A stretch of 46,556 bases of DNA from Rhodospirillales bacterium (GTDB taxonomy: Bacteria > Pseudomonadota > Alphaproteobacteria > TMED109), in assembly GCA_009839325.1 (NCBI GenBank), contig VXPW01000061.1:21456-68011 (forward strand), given 5' to 3'. Every line of letters begins with the position of its first letter. Within the stretch, counting starts at the first letter, position 1. The notes below the pieces were generated by a model. That model made no database searches. It was not told the DNA's origin and saw nothing but the letters and a program-made list of their open reading frames with translations. A program made the position numbers and the translations under genes. Below are positions 17,476 to 26,800 of this stretch, one piece after another.

Positions 17476-18420
17476 TTACCAGGTGTCAGCCTCATCCGGA
17501 TCCCTGAAGCCGAATTGTACGAAGCGGGATCGCATCGTCTCGGGCAATGGCGCTTCGATCCGGAGCGTGAACCCTTCCATGTCCGGCACGGTGAGTTCGC
17601 GGGCATGTAGCTGAAGGTGGCTGCCCGCTTCAGCACGAGCACCGCCGTACTTCGAATCCCCGTGAATGGGGCACCCGATCATGGCGCAATGAACGCGCAG
17701 TTGATGGGTTCTGCCGGTTACCGGGCGTAGTTCGAGCCACGCCGTGCCATCCGAGAATCCTCTTGTGCTGTAGTGGGTGGTCGCGGTCCGCCCTGCGAGA
17801 CTGCCGATCATGCGTCGCTCACCGCCGGCAGTGATCTTCCGCAAATGGCCCGCAATCTTGCCGGTCCGGGGACTGGGGACGCCGACGACCAGGGCCCAAT
17901 AGACCTTGCTGGCCCGGCCTTCCCGGAACAACTGGGCACAATGTTGCGCAGCCTTGCGGGACCGGGCCAACAAGAGTACGCCGGTCGTATCCCGATCCAG
18001 ACGATGGACCAGCCGCGGTCGCTCATCGGCACCGAATCGAAGGGCGTCCAGCATGCCGTCCAGGTGACGGGCAATCCCCGATCCTCCCTGGACGGCGAGT
18101 CCTGCCGGCTTGTCAAACGCAATGAAGTGATCGTCCTTGTAAAGGATGCGGTCCGCCAGCGCTGCGACGTGCGGACCGGCCGAGGCTTGTGCCGGCCCTT
18201 TGCGGACCTGGCCGTGGACAGGGGGAATGCGCACCATCTGGCCCGCGGCCAGTCGAAGGTGGGCTCTCGCGCGATGCCCGTCCACGCGGATCTGGCCAGT
18301 ACGGATAAGCCGCTGGATCAGCCCGTAAGGCAGTTGGGGCAGCTGCTCGCGCAGCCAGCGATCGAGCCGAATTCCGTCGTCGTCGGGACGGACCTTTTCC
18401 GGAGTAGGGTTGCTCCTCAC
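17476..18420 (-). CDS. RluC/RluD-family 23S rRNA pseudouridine synthase
   Basis: The 314-residue protein has an N-terminal S4 RNA-binding domain (RLDRWLREQLPQLP..LIQRLIR.GQIRVDG) and a pseudouridine synthase domain with the catalytic Asp in RLVHRLDRDTTGVLLLA and the closing RTHQLRVHCA..G.PI.GD.KYGG. It would isomerise uridine to pseudouridine in 23S rRNA; the exact sites depend on whether it is RluC- or RluD-like, and the RVDG..R.....L..G segment leans to RluC. The start is a GTG at 18420 that overlaps the crcB stop (GTGA), so the two genes form an operon. The longer ORF upstream is a shadow of crcB. Confidence 0.9.
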   Translation of the reverse strand: MRSNPTPEKVRPDDDGIRLDRWLREQLPQLPYGLIQRLIRTGQIRVDGHRARAHLRLAAGQMVRIPPVHGQVRKGPAQASAGPHVAALADRILYKDDHFIAFDKPAGLAVQGGSGIARHLDGMLDALRFGADERPRLVHRLDRDTTGVLLLARSRKAAQHCAQLFREGRASKVYWALVVGVPSPRTGKIAGHLRKITAGGERRMIGSLAGRTATTHYSTRGFSDGTAWLELRPVTGRTHQLRVHCAMIGCPIHGDSKYGGARAEAGSHLQLHARELTVPDMEGFTLRIEAPLPETMRSRFVQFGFRDPDEADTW

Positions 18421-18797
18421 GACAGAGCCAACCGCACGCCGCCGGCACCGAGATAGAAGCCGCCAATGCAAAGCGAGACAGAAAGCCCGACATAGAGGAT
18501 GCCGGAGATCATCGCTTGGCGATCGAACAGGTTGGCTGCATCCAGCGCAAATGTCGAAAACGTGGTGAAGGCTCCCAGGAGCCCCGTGGCGATCAGGGCA
18601 CGCAGCTCGGGCGTCAGCTTCAAGGTCGATGCGCCGGCTTCGACTACGGCGCCGAGGGCAAGGGATCCGAGCACGTTGACCGCCAGGGTCCCCCACGGGA
18701 AACCCATTCCCAACCAGCTGTACATTCCAGTACTTACGGCGTGGCGGAGTACGGCGCCGATGGCGCCACCGACAGCGATTGCTAGGAACATGTTCAT
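18417..18797 (-). CDS. crcB: Fluoride efflux channel CrcB/Fluc
   Basis: A 126-residue protein with four membrane segments. Family marks are GGAIGAVLRH near the start, FPWGTLAVNVLGS, and the GLLGAFTTFSTF stretch that lines the fluoride path. Fluc proteins work as antiparallel dimers exporting fluoride ions. No fluoride riboswitch (which would be expected upstream of some crcB genes) was recognised in the 420 bases before the start. The start could also be the second Met at residue 3. It is coupled to the downstream pseudouridine synthase. Confidence 0.95.
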   Translation of the reverse strand: MNMFLAIAVGGAIGAVLRHAVSTGMYSWLGMGFPWGTLAVNVLGSLALGAVVEAGASTLKLTPELRALIATGLLGAFTTFSTFALDAANLFDRQAMISGILYVGLSVSLCIGGFYLGAGGVRLALS

Positions 18798-19220
18798 TCG
18801 TCGAACACACTATCCCGATCTGGCGGACGTGCGCGGTTTGACAGCTGCGCAGCGACTGGATTCGGGCAACTGCGCGTTGCGGTCACGGTGTCCTGGCGAG
18901 CGCTTGCGCAGTATGCGCTACGGAAGGACTCTTCGCATCGGGCCGAAACGTGCCGCCGTCGGGGCCATTCCTGTTGCGTCTCCACAGGCTTGGGACCAGG
19001 AGTTTGCGTTGGCGGGTCGCGCAATTCTCATTGGGGAAGCCTGTCAACAGTCCCGTGCAGAACGGTCGCGAGATTTCGCCGCGTGCGCTCGGTACTCGGG
19101 CCGTGCCGGGGCCGTTCCGAATGACAATGGCGGTTGGCTTGGGGCGGGACTGCCGGTTGAGCGGTCAGGCAGAGCTTTGTCGGTGAAGGCACAGGTACAC
19201 GTAGGCGTCCGGTGCCCGTG
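18798..19220. other. Divergent intergenic region, crcB to PEGA-like gene
   Basis: About 420 bases between diverging genes. A consensus TTGACA lies at about 18838-18843 on the plus strand, but no good -10 follows at the right distance. Reading frames here run through on both strands as in the rest of this high-GC DNA, and none resembles a known protein. I see no gene. Confidence 0.5.
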
Positions 19221-20066
19221 ATGCTCCGGCGCCTGGTGTTGTGGGGGCTTCGCGGACTCGCCAAACCATTGATGCTGCTTACCGCATTCCTCGTGCTGGT
19301 CTACGTCGTGGTCGGCCGGGAGGAAGGAAAGGAGAGCCTAGGCGTACCGTCGCCGGGTGAGTGGTCGGGGCACGACGAGTCCTGGCAAGCGGCCAGCCGA
19401 GTTGAAACCAATCCGCTCGCCCGGGTGAGCTGTGTCTTGGGTCCGCGAGGGCCATGCGAACGATACGTCGCCTTCGCTGTCGGCTATCAGGCGTGGCTCG
19501 CGCAAGCCCGGGACGCCAGAGCCAGTGCGCGGCTGACTCCCGAGATGGTGGCCGCCCTGGCGGGTGCAGAGCGACGCGCAAGACGAGCGGTACGGCGACG
19601 CGCCTTCGACGAAGCCCTGCAGGAGTTGCGCACCGCAAGAAGCGCCGCTGAAGCTCAGTTAGCTCGGAAGGAGTTGCTGGTTGCCCCCCGGGATTCGGCG
19701 CCGACAGACGCGAGCGCACCGCCAGGGACCGGGCATTCCGAAGTTGAGAGGAAGATCGGTAGTGAACCGTCCCGGCCACGGACGGAAGGCAGCTTGCAAG
19801 AAACCGACGTGCAGCACACAACAGTCGAGCCGGACCCAAGTGATCAACCGGTCGAGATCACGGTGGTGTCCGACCAGGCCACAGTGGTGATGATTCGCGG
19901 GGTTCGGTCGCTTGGGCGAATTGATCGAACGACGGTGACCCTGCGTCCAGGGACCTACGTCTTTCAGGGGTACCGGGCGGGTTATCGGGCGACCCAGGTG
20001 GAGGTGCGCGTGGCCGTCGGCAGCAAGCCCGGTGAGGTGGTGGTCGTCTGCGACGAACGGATCTGA
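19221..20066 (+). CDS. Membrane-anchored protein with C-terminal PEGA-like domain
   Basis: The 281-residue protein has one N-terminal membrane segment (residues 9-32, LRGLAKPLMLLTAFLVLVYV), then an Ala/Arg-rich helical region around residues 95-155, a low-complexity Pro/Ser/Thr linker, and a C-terminal beta-rich domain with TTVTLRPGTYVF.GYR.GYR....EV. That last part resembles PEGA domains, which are found at the outer side of the membrane. Function is unknown. It may be part of the following operon, though 262 bases separate them. The ATG at 19221 is preferred over GTGs at 19212 and 19218. Confidence 0.6.
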   Translation: MLRRLVLWGLRGLAKPLMLLTAFLVLVYVVVGREEGKESLGVPSPGEWSGHDESWQAASRVETNPLARVSCVLGPRGPCERYVAFAVGYQAWLAQARDARASARLTPEMVAALAGAERRARRAVRRRAFDEALQELRTARSAAEAQLARKELLVAPRDSAPTDASAPPGTGHSEVERKIGSEPSRPRTEGSLQETDVQHTTVEPDPSDQPVEITVVSDQATVVMIRGVRSLGRIDRTTVTLRPGTYVFQGYRAGYRATQVEVRVAVGSKPGEVVVVCDERI

Positions 20067-20328
20067 ATCGGCCGCCGATGGTGGTATGGGGGCGGTGATC
20101 GGAAAATCCAGGACGGGCCGCGGCCGGTTCCCGCGCATTTTGAGTGAGCACGAATTCGGATCACCTGAGGTCGCGAGTACCGCGTACCGCAGTCAGGAAC
20201 CAGGGTCGTGGAAGGGCCGGGCCTGAGCGGACGGCGACTACCCTGGTGTCCAGCCTGCCGATTTAGCCACGGTTCCGGTGGTATCTTGGTTCCATGCCAC
20301 CGGTCGCCCGGATGCGAGCATTCTGAAG

Positions 20329-21579
20329 ATGGCCTCACGAGATGCACCGGAATCCAAGGGCCCGGTTTCCTCCTCGCAATCAGATTTATCCGCTGCTGCG
20401 GCTACGGCCCGGGCAAGCTCTAGCAAGGACGAAACCGCCGATGCCGGGACGAAGCAGGCTGCCCGGGACGGGCAGGAGACCGCGAAATCTCAAAGCGTGA
20501 AGCGCGCGGGTCAGGCGTCAGTACCGTCATCAGCTGGTGCAAGTCCGGGAGCGAAAGGCAAGCGGCGCGCGGCCACCGGGCAACGGCGACCTCGATGGCC
20601 ACGTCTGGCCGTCGTTGGGGTTGGTGTCGTCTTGGTGCTTGCCGCCATTGGTCTTGCCGCTTGGGAACTCCGGCGTCAATTCACGGCGGCAATTGAAGAG
20701 ACCCAGACCCTGGCACTGCGCGTCCAGGAGCTCGAGCAGCAAGTATCGAACATTGGAGCGCAAGCGCTGACCGACGCAGATTTGCGGCAGCTGGCAGTTC
20801 AGGTGGAGCGACTTACGGCCCACCAGGACTCCTTGGCGTTTCGGAGCGAGGTGGATGCACTCGGCGATTCGCTGGGCCGTCAGCTCCGCGCCGTCGAGGA
20901 CAGGCTGGCTGCGCTGGTGCTGCTTCCAGGAACCGAGGCTGAGGCGATCGCGATGACCGGGCAATTCGCCGAGATTTCCCGCGCGGTGGCGGCGGACAGA
21001 GCCTGGCTGCAAGCTGGGCTTCGCGCCCTTGCCACGGCCCGGATCCTGGGGTGGATCGGCACGGAAGTGGAGCACGGCAGGCCTTATGCGGAGCCGCTGG
21101 CGCTGCTTCGCGAACTGGTTGGCGGCGATCCACAGCCGGCGGCCGCCCTGGCAGTGCTGGCGCCATACGCACCGACTGGGGTCGCGACGCAGGCGGAGCT
21201 GGCTCGAAAATTTTCCGCCTCGGAGCAGTCAGCCCGTGCGGCGCTTGCAGACCCCTCGGCGGCCGGCCTGGACAGGTTGCTCGGCCGCGTTGCCCGGCTG
21301 GTGGAGGTCCGACGGACGGACTTGCCGATGGGCGAATCACCGGACTCGGTGCTGAGCCGGGTGAGTTTTCTCGTCGAAGTCGGCGATCTCAGGAAGGCCT
21401 GGCAAGAAAGCGGTGCGCTTCCGGAGGCGATTCAGGCCGAGCTTGCCGAGTGGCAACGCGAAGCGGAAGAGGTGTGGGCCGCGCACGATGCCCTGCAGGC
21501 ACTGGAACGCTATGCCGACGGGCAGCTTGCGGATCTGGCCCGAAATGTGGAACTGGAACCCTTGCCGGGGTCACGATGA
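20329..21579 (+). CDS. Mitofilin/HemX-like inner-membrane protein
   Basis: The 416-residue protein has a disordered Ser/Ala/Lys-rich cytoplasmic head (residues 1-90), a single membrane segment (PRLAVVGVGVVLVLAAIGLA), a coiled coil (ELRRQFTAAIEETQTLALRV.ELEQQVSNI), and a long helical domain with an LPxG-type turn toward the end. This is the layout of alphaproteobacterial COG4223 proteins, the bacterial relatives of mitofilin (Mic60), encoded between the heme genes hemD and hemY. The stop overlaps hemY by ATGA. hemD itself is absent here. The start is uncertain; a GTG at 20278 is an alternative. Confidence 0.78.
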   Translation: MASRDAPESKGPVSSSQSDLSAAAATARASSSKDETADAGTKQAARDGQETAKSQSVKRAGQASVPSSAGASPGAKGKRRAATGQRRPRWPRLAVVGVGVVLVLAAIGLAAWELRRQFTAAIEETQTLALRVQELEQQVSNIGAQALTDADLRQLAVQVERLTAHQDSLAFRSEVDALGDSLGRQLRAVEDRLAALVLLPGTEAEAIAMTGQFAEISRAVAADRAWLQAGLRALATARILGWIGTEVEHGRPYAEPLALLRELVGGDPQPAAALAVLAPYAPTGVATQAELARKFSASEQSARAALADPSAAGLDRLLGRVARLVEVRRTDLPMGESPDSVLSRVSFLVEVGDLRKAWQESGALPEAIQAELAEWQREAEEVWAAHDALQALERYADGQLADLARNVELEPLPGSR

Positions 21580-22940
21580 TTCGACTGCTGGTTCTGCTGG
21601 CGGTGTTGTCGGCTGTCGGGATGTCGGCTGCTTGGCTCGCCGAAGTGCCCGGTCAATTGCGTCTCCAATGGCAAGGCTGGGAGGTCCGTGCCGCGCCCGG
21701 TCTGTTGGCGGCAGCACTCGTGGTCCTGGCCGCGCTGGTGCTCGGCGCAATTTCATTGTTCAGGTATTTGTGGAGTCTCCCGCGGCGGGCGATGACTGCG
21801 TGGCGGGATCATCGGGTACGGCGGGGATGGCGCTCACTGGAAACCGGCCTGACGGCGGCGGCGGGCGGTGATGAACGTGGCGTTCGCAACGCTCTCAGGG
21901 GCGTGCGGGTGCTGCCCGCGGACGCGCCATTGCGGCTGTTGCTCGAAGCGCAGGCAGCCATGCTGGTCGAGGACGTAGCCAGCGCTCACGCTGCGTTCGA
22001 ACGAATGGAACACGGCGCCAGCACCAAGCTCGCGGCGCTCCGGGGCTTGGTCGCCGAGGTGCGGCAGCAGGGCCGACTTGCCCACGCTCTTGACCTCGCG
22101 GAACGTGCGGCCGAGCAGGTGCCATCGCCGCGTTGGGCTCTGCAGGAGTGTCTGGACCTCAGCTTGCGGCTCCGTCGATGGGATCGGGCAAGGCAGGCCG
22201 TTTTCGCAATGCGGCGTAGCGGACACATGGACGAAGCGGCAGCGCGCCGTGCCCGAGGAGTGATTGCCGTTGAAGTGGCGAGGGCCTGTCGTGCTGACCG
22301 GGATGCGGCCGGGGCACAACGGGCAGCATCCGAAGCAGTTTCGATGCTACCCGATTTTGCGCCGGCGGCCGCAATTGCCGCGGAGGTATGGTTGGATGCG
22401 GGGCGCTCGTCCCGGGCCGCGCAGGTCATCCGTGCCGCTTGGAAGTCGCAGCCTCATCCCGACTTGGCGTTCCTGCTGCTGAGAGCAAGTGGTGCGGACG
22501 GTCCACTCGCCGGGGTAGGTCCATTGGAGGAGTTGACCGAGCTGACCCCGGATACGATGGAGGGAAATCTCGCGCTGGCGGAGGTGGCCCTGCGTGCCAA
22601 GCTGTTTGGGGTCGCCCGCAAGTATCTTGAACTGGTGCGGGGAAGCCAGCACGACGAGCGCGTGTATCGGATACTTGCCGATCTGGAACGGTCCAGCAAC
22701 AATGATTCCGAGGCGGCGTCGAAGTGGCTGTCAGCAGCACTGGACGCTGAACCGGCGCCGACCTGGCGATGCAACGCTTGTACCGAAGGATATCTGCGCT
22801 GGCAGGCAGTCTGTGACCGATGCGGCTCGTTCGACCGCATCACGTGGGGAGTGGATGGCGAGGAAAGCATGCAGGCACCAGTCAGGCAACTCCAGCGTCT
22901 ACCGGCGGAACCCGCCGCGTTGGCCGGGGCAACACCATGA
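21576..22940 (+). CDS. hemY: HemY-like TPR protein with C-terminal Cys4 motif
   Basis: The 454-residue protein has two N-terminal membrane segments (residues 1-20 and about 46-66), the HemY N-terminal region with GWEVR..PGLL, several TPR-like helical repeats, and a C-terminal zinc-ribbon-like motif (C399, C402, C413, C416, in a WRCNACTEGYLRW..VCDRCGSFD pattern). HemY of this kind is not protoporphyrinogen oxidase; it is a membrane TPR protein whose role in heme or envelope biology is not settled. It is overlapped by ATGA at both ends (mitofilin-like upstream, L,D-transpeptidase downstream), which shows tight co-translation. Confidence 0.85.
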   Translation: MIRLLVLLAVLSAVGMSAAWLAEVPGQLRLQWQGWEVRAAPGLLAAALVVLAALVLGAISLFRYLWSLPRRAMTAWRDHRVRRGWRSLETGLTAAAGGDERGVRNALRGVRVLPADAPLRLLLEAQAAMLVEDVASAHAAFERMEHGASTKLAALRGLVAEVRQQGRLAHALDLAERAAEQVPSPRWALQECLDLSLRLRRWDRARQAVFAMRRSGHMDEAAARRARGVIAVEVARACRADRDAAGAQRAASEAVSMLPDFAPAAAIAAEVWLDAGRSSRAAQVIRAAWKSQPHPDLAFLLLRASGADGPLAGVGPLEELTELTPDTMEGNLALAEVALRAKLFGVARKYLELVRGSQHDERVYRILADLERSSNNDSEAASKWLSAALDAEPAPTWRCNACTEGYLRWQAVCDRCGSFDRITWGVDGEESMQAPVRQLQRLPAEPAALAGATP

Positions 22941-23434
22941 TTAGGAGAACATTTCTCTCCACGCTCCTTGCCATGCCCTGGGTTCTGGGTACGAGCGTGT
23001 CCGCGGCAGGTTCTGTTGATCTCGTGGTCGTGGAAAAACGACAGCGGACTCTTCGTCTCTTGCGCGGGGGTCACACTGTTCGAACGTACCGGATTGCACT
23101 CGGCTTCAATCCGGAAGGTCACAAATCGCGCGAGGGCGACGGGCAAACTCCAGAAGGCTTCTACCGGATAGACGGATTTGTGGCCGAGAGCGCATACCAT
23201 CGGGCGCTGCAGATCAGCTACCCGAACGCTTGGGATCGCCGTCGGGCGATGGAGGCCGGGTACAATCCCGGAGGCCAGATCATGATTCATGGCCTTCCCA
23301 ACGGTGTATCGGCTCAGGAAGTCGGGCATGGAAGCGAGGACTGGACCAACGGCTGCATTGCCGTCACAAATCGGGAAATTCGAGAACTGGTGGCGTTGGT
23401 CGCTGTGGGTACGCCGATTCTGATCCGGAAATAA
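22937..23434 (+). CDS. L,D-transpeptidase (YkuD fold)
   Basis: The 165-residue protein has an N-terminal signal peptide ending near ASA-type residues (VSAAG, around 24) and a YkuD domain with the catalytic H118 (IMIHGLPNG) and C140 in the SEDWTNGCIAVTN signature. Such enzymes form 3-3 peptidoglycan cross-links or attach proteins to the cell wall, in the periplasm. It is shorter than most, with no LysM or extra domain. The ATG overlaps the hemY stop. Its neighbours give no direct hint of the substrate. Confidence 0.9.
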   Translation: MIRRTFLSTLLAMPWVLGTSVSAAGSVDLVVVEKRQRTLRLLRGGHTVRTYRIALGFNPEGHKSREGDGQTPEGFYRIDGFVAESAYHRALQISYPNAWDRRRAMEAGYNPGGQIMIHGLPNGVSAQEVGHGSEDWTNGCIAVTNREIRELVALVAVGTPILIRK

Positions 23435-23885
23435 CGGAAACAACGGACTGACCTCGACGAGCCGTAACCGCCTTTGACGCCTCCCGTGGCAAGGGGGCAC
23501 GTTGAAGCCGCATGCGCGTGGATGATCGCCCTTGCGAGAATGGTCGAAGGCGTGGGCAGTCCCGAGTTTCAGGTCTATCGCCAGCACGACCGCCCTCGTA
23601 TCGACAGCCCGGCGAGCGAGTCCCTGGCGCCGGTAACGCTGCGGTCACTCAATCTGTCGGAAACGTCCGGCCCGGCGAGCCAAAATACATGCCGCGGGCG
23701 TGCGCAAGGCAATTCAATAACGCGATATGTGGCCGTTGCCAATACTGTCAAACGAGCCGAAAGGGCTAACGTTTGCCCTTGCCCAAGACTATAGTTCAAT
23801 ACCTTGACCGAGTTGCGCTATCAACGTTTGCGCTGCTCAGCAGATAGGGCTTGCAGTGGTGAAATCGGCACAGGGAACACCAGCC
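23435..23885. other. Intergenic region upstream of the polyketide synthase
   Basis: About 450 bases of lower coding quality than its neighbours, with no recognised gene. A TATAGT at 23790-23795 could be a -10 box for the polyketide synthase. It has a poor -35 (CTAACG, 18 bases upstream) and a short TTGCCC direct repeat lies between. No other regulatory element is clear. Confidence 0.5.
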
Positions 23886-26800
23886 ATGAACCGAGACGCT
23901 CGTCAACGTCGTTCAGCAGCGTCACCGATCGAGCGCCATCCGCCAGAACACGGATTCTCAGAAGATAGCGAGCCGATCGCAATCGTCGGCATGGCATGCC
24001 GGTTTCCGGGAGCGGACGACCTTTCCGCCTTCTGGCGCCTGTTGGACGATGGCGTGAATGCCGTGACCGAAGGGATTCCTGGCTCTGGTGTCGGACGCAT
24101 CGGTGAACTGTTTCCCGACCCCGATGTGGAGCCTAGGGCGTGCCGCTTTGGCGCCTATCTCGAGAACCTAGATCAGTTCGACGCCGCCTTCTTCCGCATT
24201 TCGCCCGTTGAGGCGCAAATGTTGGACCCGCAGCAACGGTTGATGCTGGAGACCTGCTGGCGGGCGCTGGAAGACGCCGGCATGGACCCAGATGGCCTCA
24301 AGGGCAGCCGTACCGGCGTTTACGCGGGAATCAGCAACAACGAGTACCGCGGCCTGATCATGGAATCGAGCGAGACGGCCGAGGCCGCCGCGAGCTTGTA
24401 CGCGGTCACGGGAACGTCTTTCAATACTGCCATAGGAAGGGTTGCTTACGCGCTGGGCCTGGAAGGCCCCGCGCTTGCGCTCGATACCGCATGCTCATCG
24501 TCATTGGTGGCGATCCACCAGGCCGCATCCGGGCTGCAGCGCGGCGAAGCGGATCTGGCGATGGCCGGAGGCGTGCATACGATCCTGTCCGGACGCCTGC
24601 TCGAATTGCGCGCCAAGGCCGGAATGCTGTCGCCGGACGGGCGCTGCGCCACGTTCGATGCGGCGGCGAACGGCTACGTGCGCGGCGAAGGCTGCGGGAT
24701 CGTGGTGCTCAAGCGGCTCGCCGAGGCGGAAGCCGACGGCGATCGGATCTGGGGCGTGATCCGTGGCTCAGCCCTGAACCAGGACGGGGCAAGCCCCGGA
24801 CTGACGGTGCCAAGTGAACCGGCCCAGGAGAAGGTCATTGCGGCGGCGCTAGAGCGGGCAGGGATTGCTCCCACGGAGGTTGACTATGTCGAAGCGCATG
24901 GCACGGGGACTGAAGTCGGTGATCCGGTTGAGGTGCAGGCGACGGGAACGGCATACGGTTACGGGCGCGGGGCAGACCGGCCGCTACTGATCGGATCGGT
25001 AAAGACCAACATAGGCCATTTGGAGGCAGCCGCCGGCGTGGCCGGAGTGATCAAGGTCATCCTGGCAATGAACCGGGGAGTCATTCCCAGACACCTCCAT
25101 TTCAGCACTCCGAACCCGGTAATGGACTGGGATCAGCTGCCACTGGAGGTCACCGCGACGCCGACAGACTGGCCGTTGGTTCCTGCGCGGCCTCCGCGGG
25201 CAGGTGTCAGCGGCTTCGGCTGGTCCGGCACGAACGCCCACGTCATCCTGGAAGGTTACGGGAGGCCCGATGGTGCGGCCGCCGCGGGGCCTGAACACTG
25301 GGCAGCCGGCCCAGCAAAGCCGGTGTCCGCCACGTTCGCGACGGAGGGAGCGCAGGCGATCTCGGCGGGGGCGTCGCTGGCGGAACGCGCTGTCCGATTG
25401 CTGCCGCTTTCCGGCAAGACTGACGCGGCGCTCGATGCGGCGATCGAACGGCATCTCGCGTGGCTTGACCAGCGGGCAGATGCGCTCGCAGCGGGTGGCC
25501 AAGGCGCGGATGTGCTGGCCGACATGGCTTGGACTGCCAGCATCGGGCGCAGCCATTTCAACCGCCGTGCGGGCGTGGTGTTCCGTGACGCCGAATCGTT
25601 GCGTGAGGCTTTGCTGGAGCTCTCCGATGCGGGCGAAGGCGGTGTTTCCCCGCCGGCGGGCAAGGTAGCGTTCGCCTTCACCGGCCAGGCCAGTCAGTGG
25701 GTCGGCATGGGGGCTGCGCTCTACGAGAGCGAGCCGGTGATGCGTGCGGTTCTGGATCGCTGCGACGCCCTGCTCCGAGACGAGCGAAACGGCGGGTCGC
25801 TACTGGACGTGATGTTCGGCCGCCCAGCGAGCACAGGCGATCTCGACGATCCGCAGTGGAAACAGCCGGCGATCTACGCGCTGGAGTGCGCGCTGACCGA
25901 GCTGTGGTCGAGCGTTGGGATTCGGCCCGACGTCGTATTCGGGCACAGCCTCGGGGAGATTGCGGCGGCGCAGTGTGCGGGCGTGTTCAGTCTGGAAGAT
26001 GGGCTGCGCTTTGCGGCCGCGCGGGGTGCCCTCATCGGGGCGCTGCCAGGCGAGGGCGCGATGGCGGCCATCTTCGCTCCACCCTCGCGCGTCGCAGCGG
26101 CGCTGGACGAACACAATGCCGGCTCGGCCGGGATCGGCCTTTGCATCGCTGCTGACAACGGCGCACATCAGGTCGTTAGCGGTCCCCGGGACGAAATCGG
26201 GGAGCTCCTCGAGCGACTGGAGGCGCAGGACGTCCGGGTTGCGCGGTTGAGGAAGAGTCCCGCCTATCACAGCGCCATGGTGGAGCCGGCACTGGACGGT
26301 TTGGCAACGGTGCTCTCCGACATCACTTTCTCGCCACCGTCGCTGACCTTCGTCAGCAACCTGACGGGCGAGGTGGTTGGAGCGGCCGACGCACTCGATG
26401 CCGATTACTGGCTGCGCCAAGCCCGCAGCCCCGTGGCCTTTCGCGGCTGCGTTGAGGCCTTGGCTGCCGTCGGCGTCGATGCGGTCGTGGAGATCGGCCC
26501 ACACGCCGTGCTCGGTCCCATGACGACCCTCGCCTGGCCGGAGTCATCTGGAAACGCCACACCAACCGTGCTGGCGAGCCTCAGGCGGCCGCCAAAGGAC
26601 GAGGCGCCGCCCGCGCCGGGTTCCGGCGGCGGATTCGTGGAGGCCGTTGCCGAAGGCTACGCCACAGGTTTGCCGATCGATTTCACGGGGCTCTTCGCGG
26701 GCGAGGCGCGCCGCCGGATCTCCTTGCCCGGCTATCCGTTCCAGCGAGAACGTCACTGGGTCGAGACGTCGAAGCGGCGTCGGCACGGTTCAGGGCATCC

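Noticed and set aside
17641-17670. TTCGAATCC string suggesting a tRNA T-loop
   Set aside because: It lies inside the pseudouridine synthase coding sequence on the other strand, and no cloverleaf can be drawn around it.
18421-18810. N-terminal extension of the pseudouridine synthase ORF
   Set aside because: The stretch is the out-of-frame shadow of crcB, Arg/Ser/Pro rich, and the S4 domain starts only after the GTG at 18420.
18798-18900. Possible fluoride riboswitch upstream of crcB
   Set aside because: I looked for the conserved crcB motif elements on the minus strand and found none.
18499-19221. Long plus-strand frame overlapping crcB in antisense
   Set aside because: Its first half is the shadow of the well-supported crcB gene and its second half resembles no protein family.
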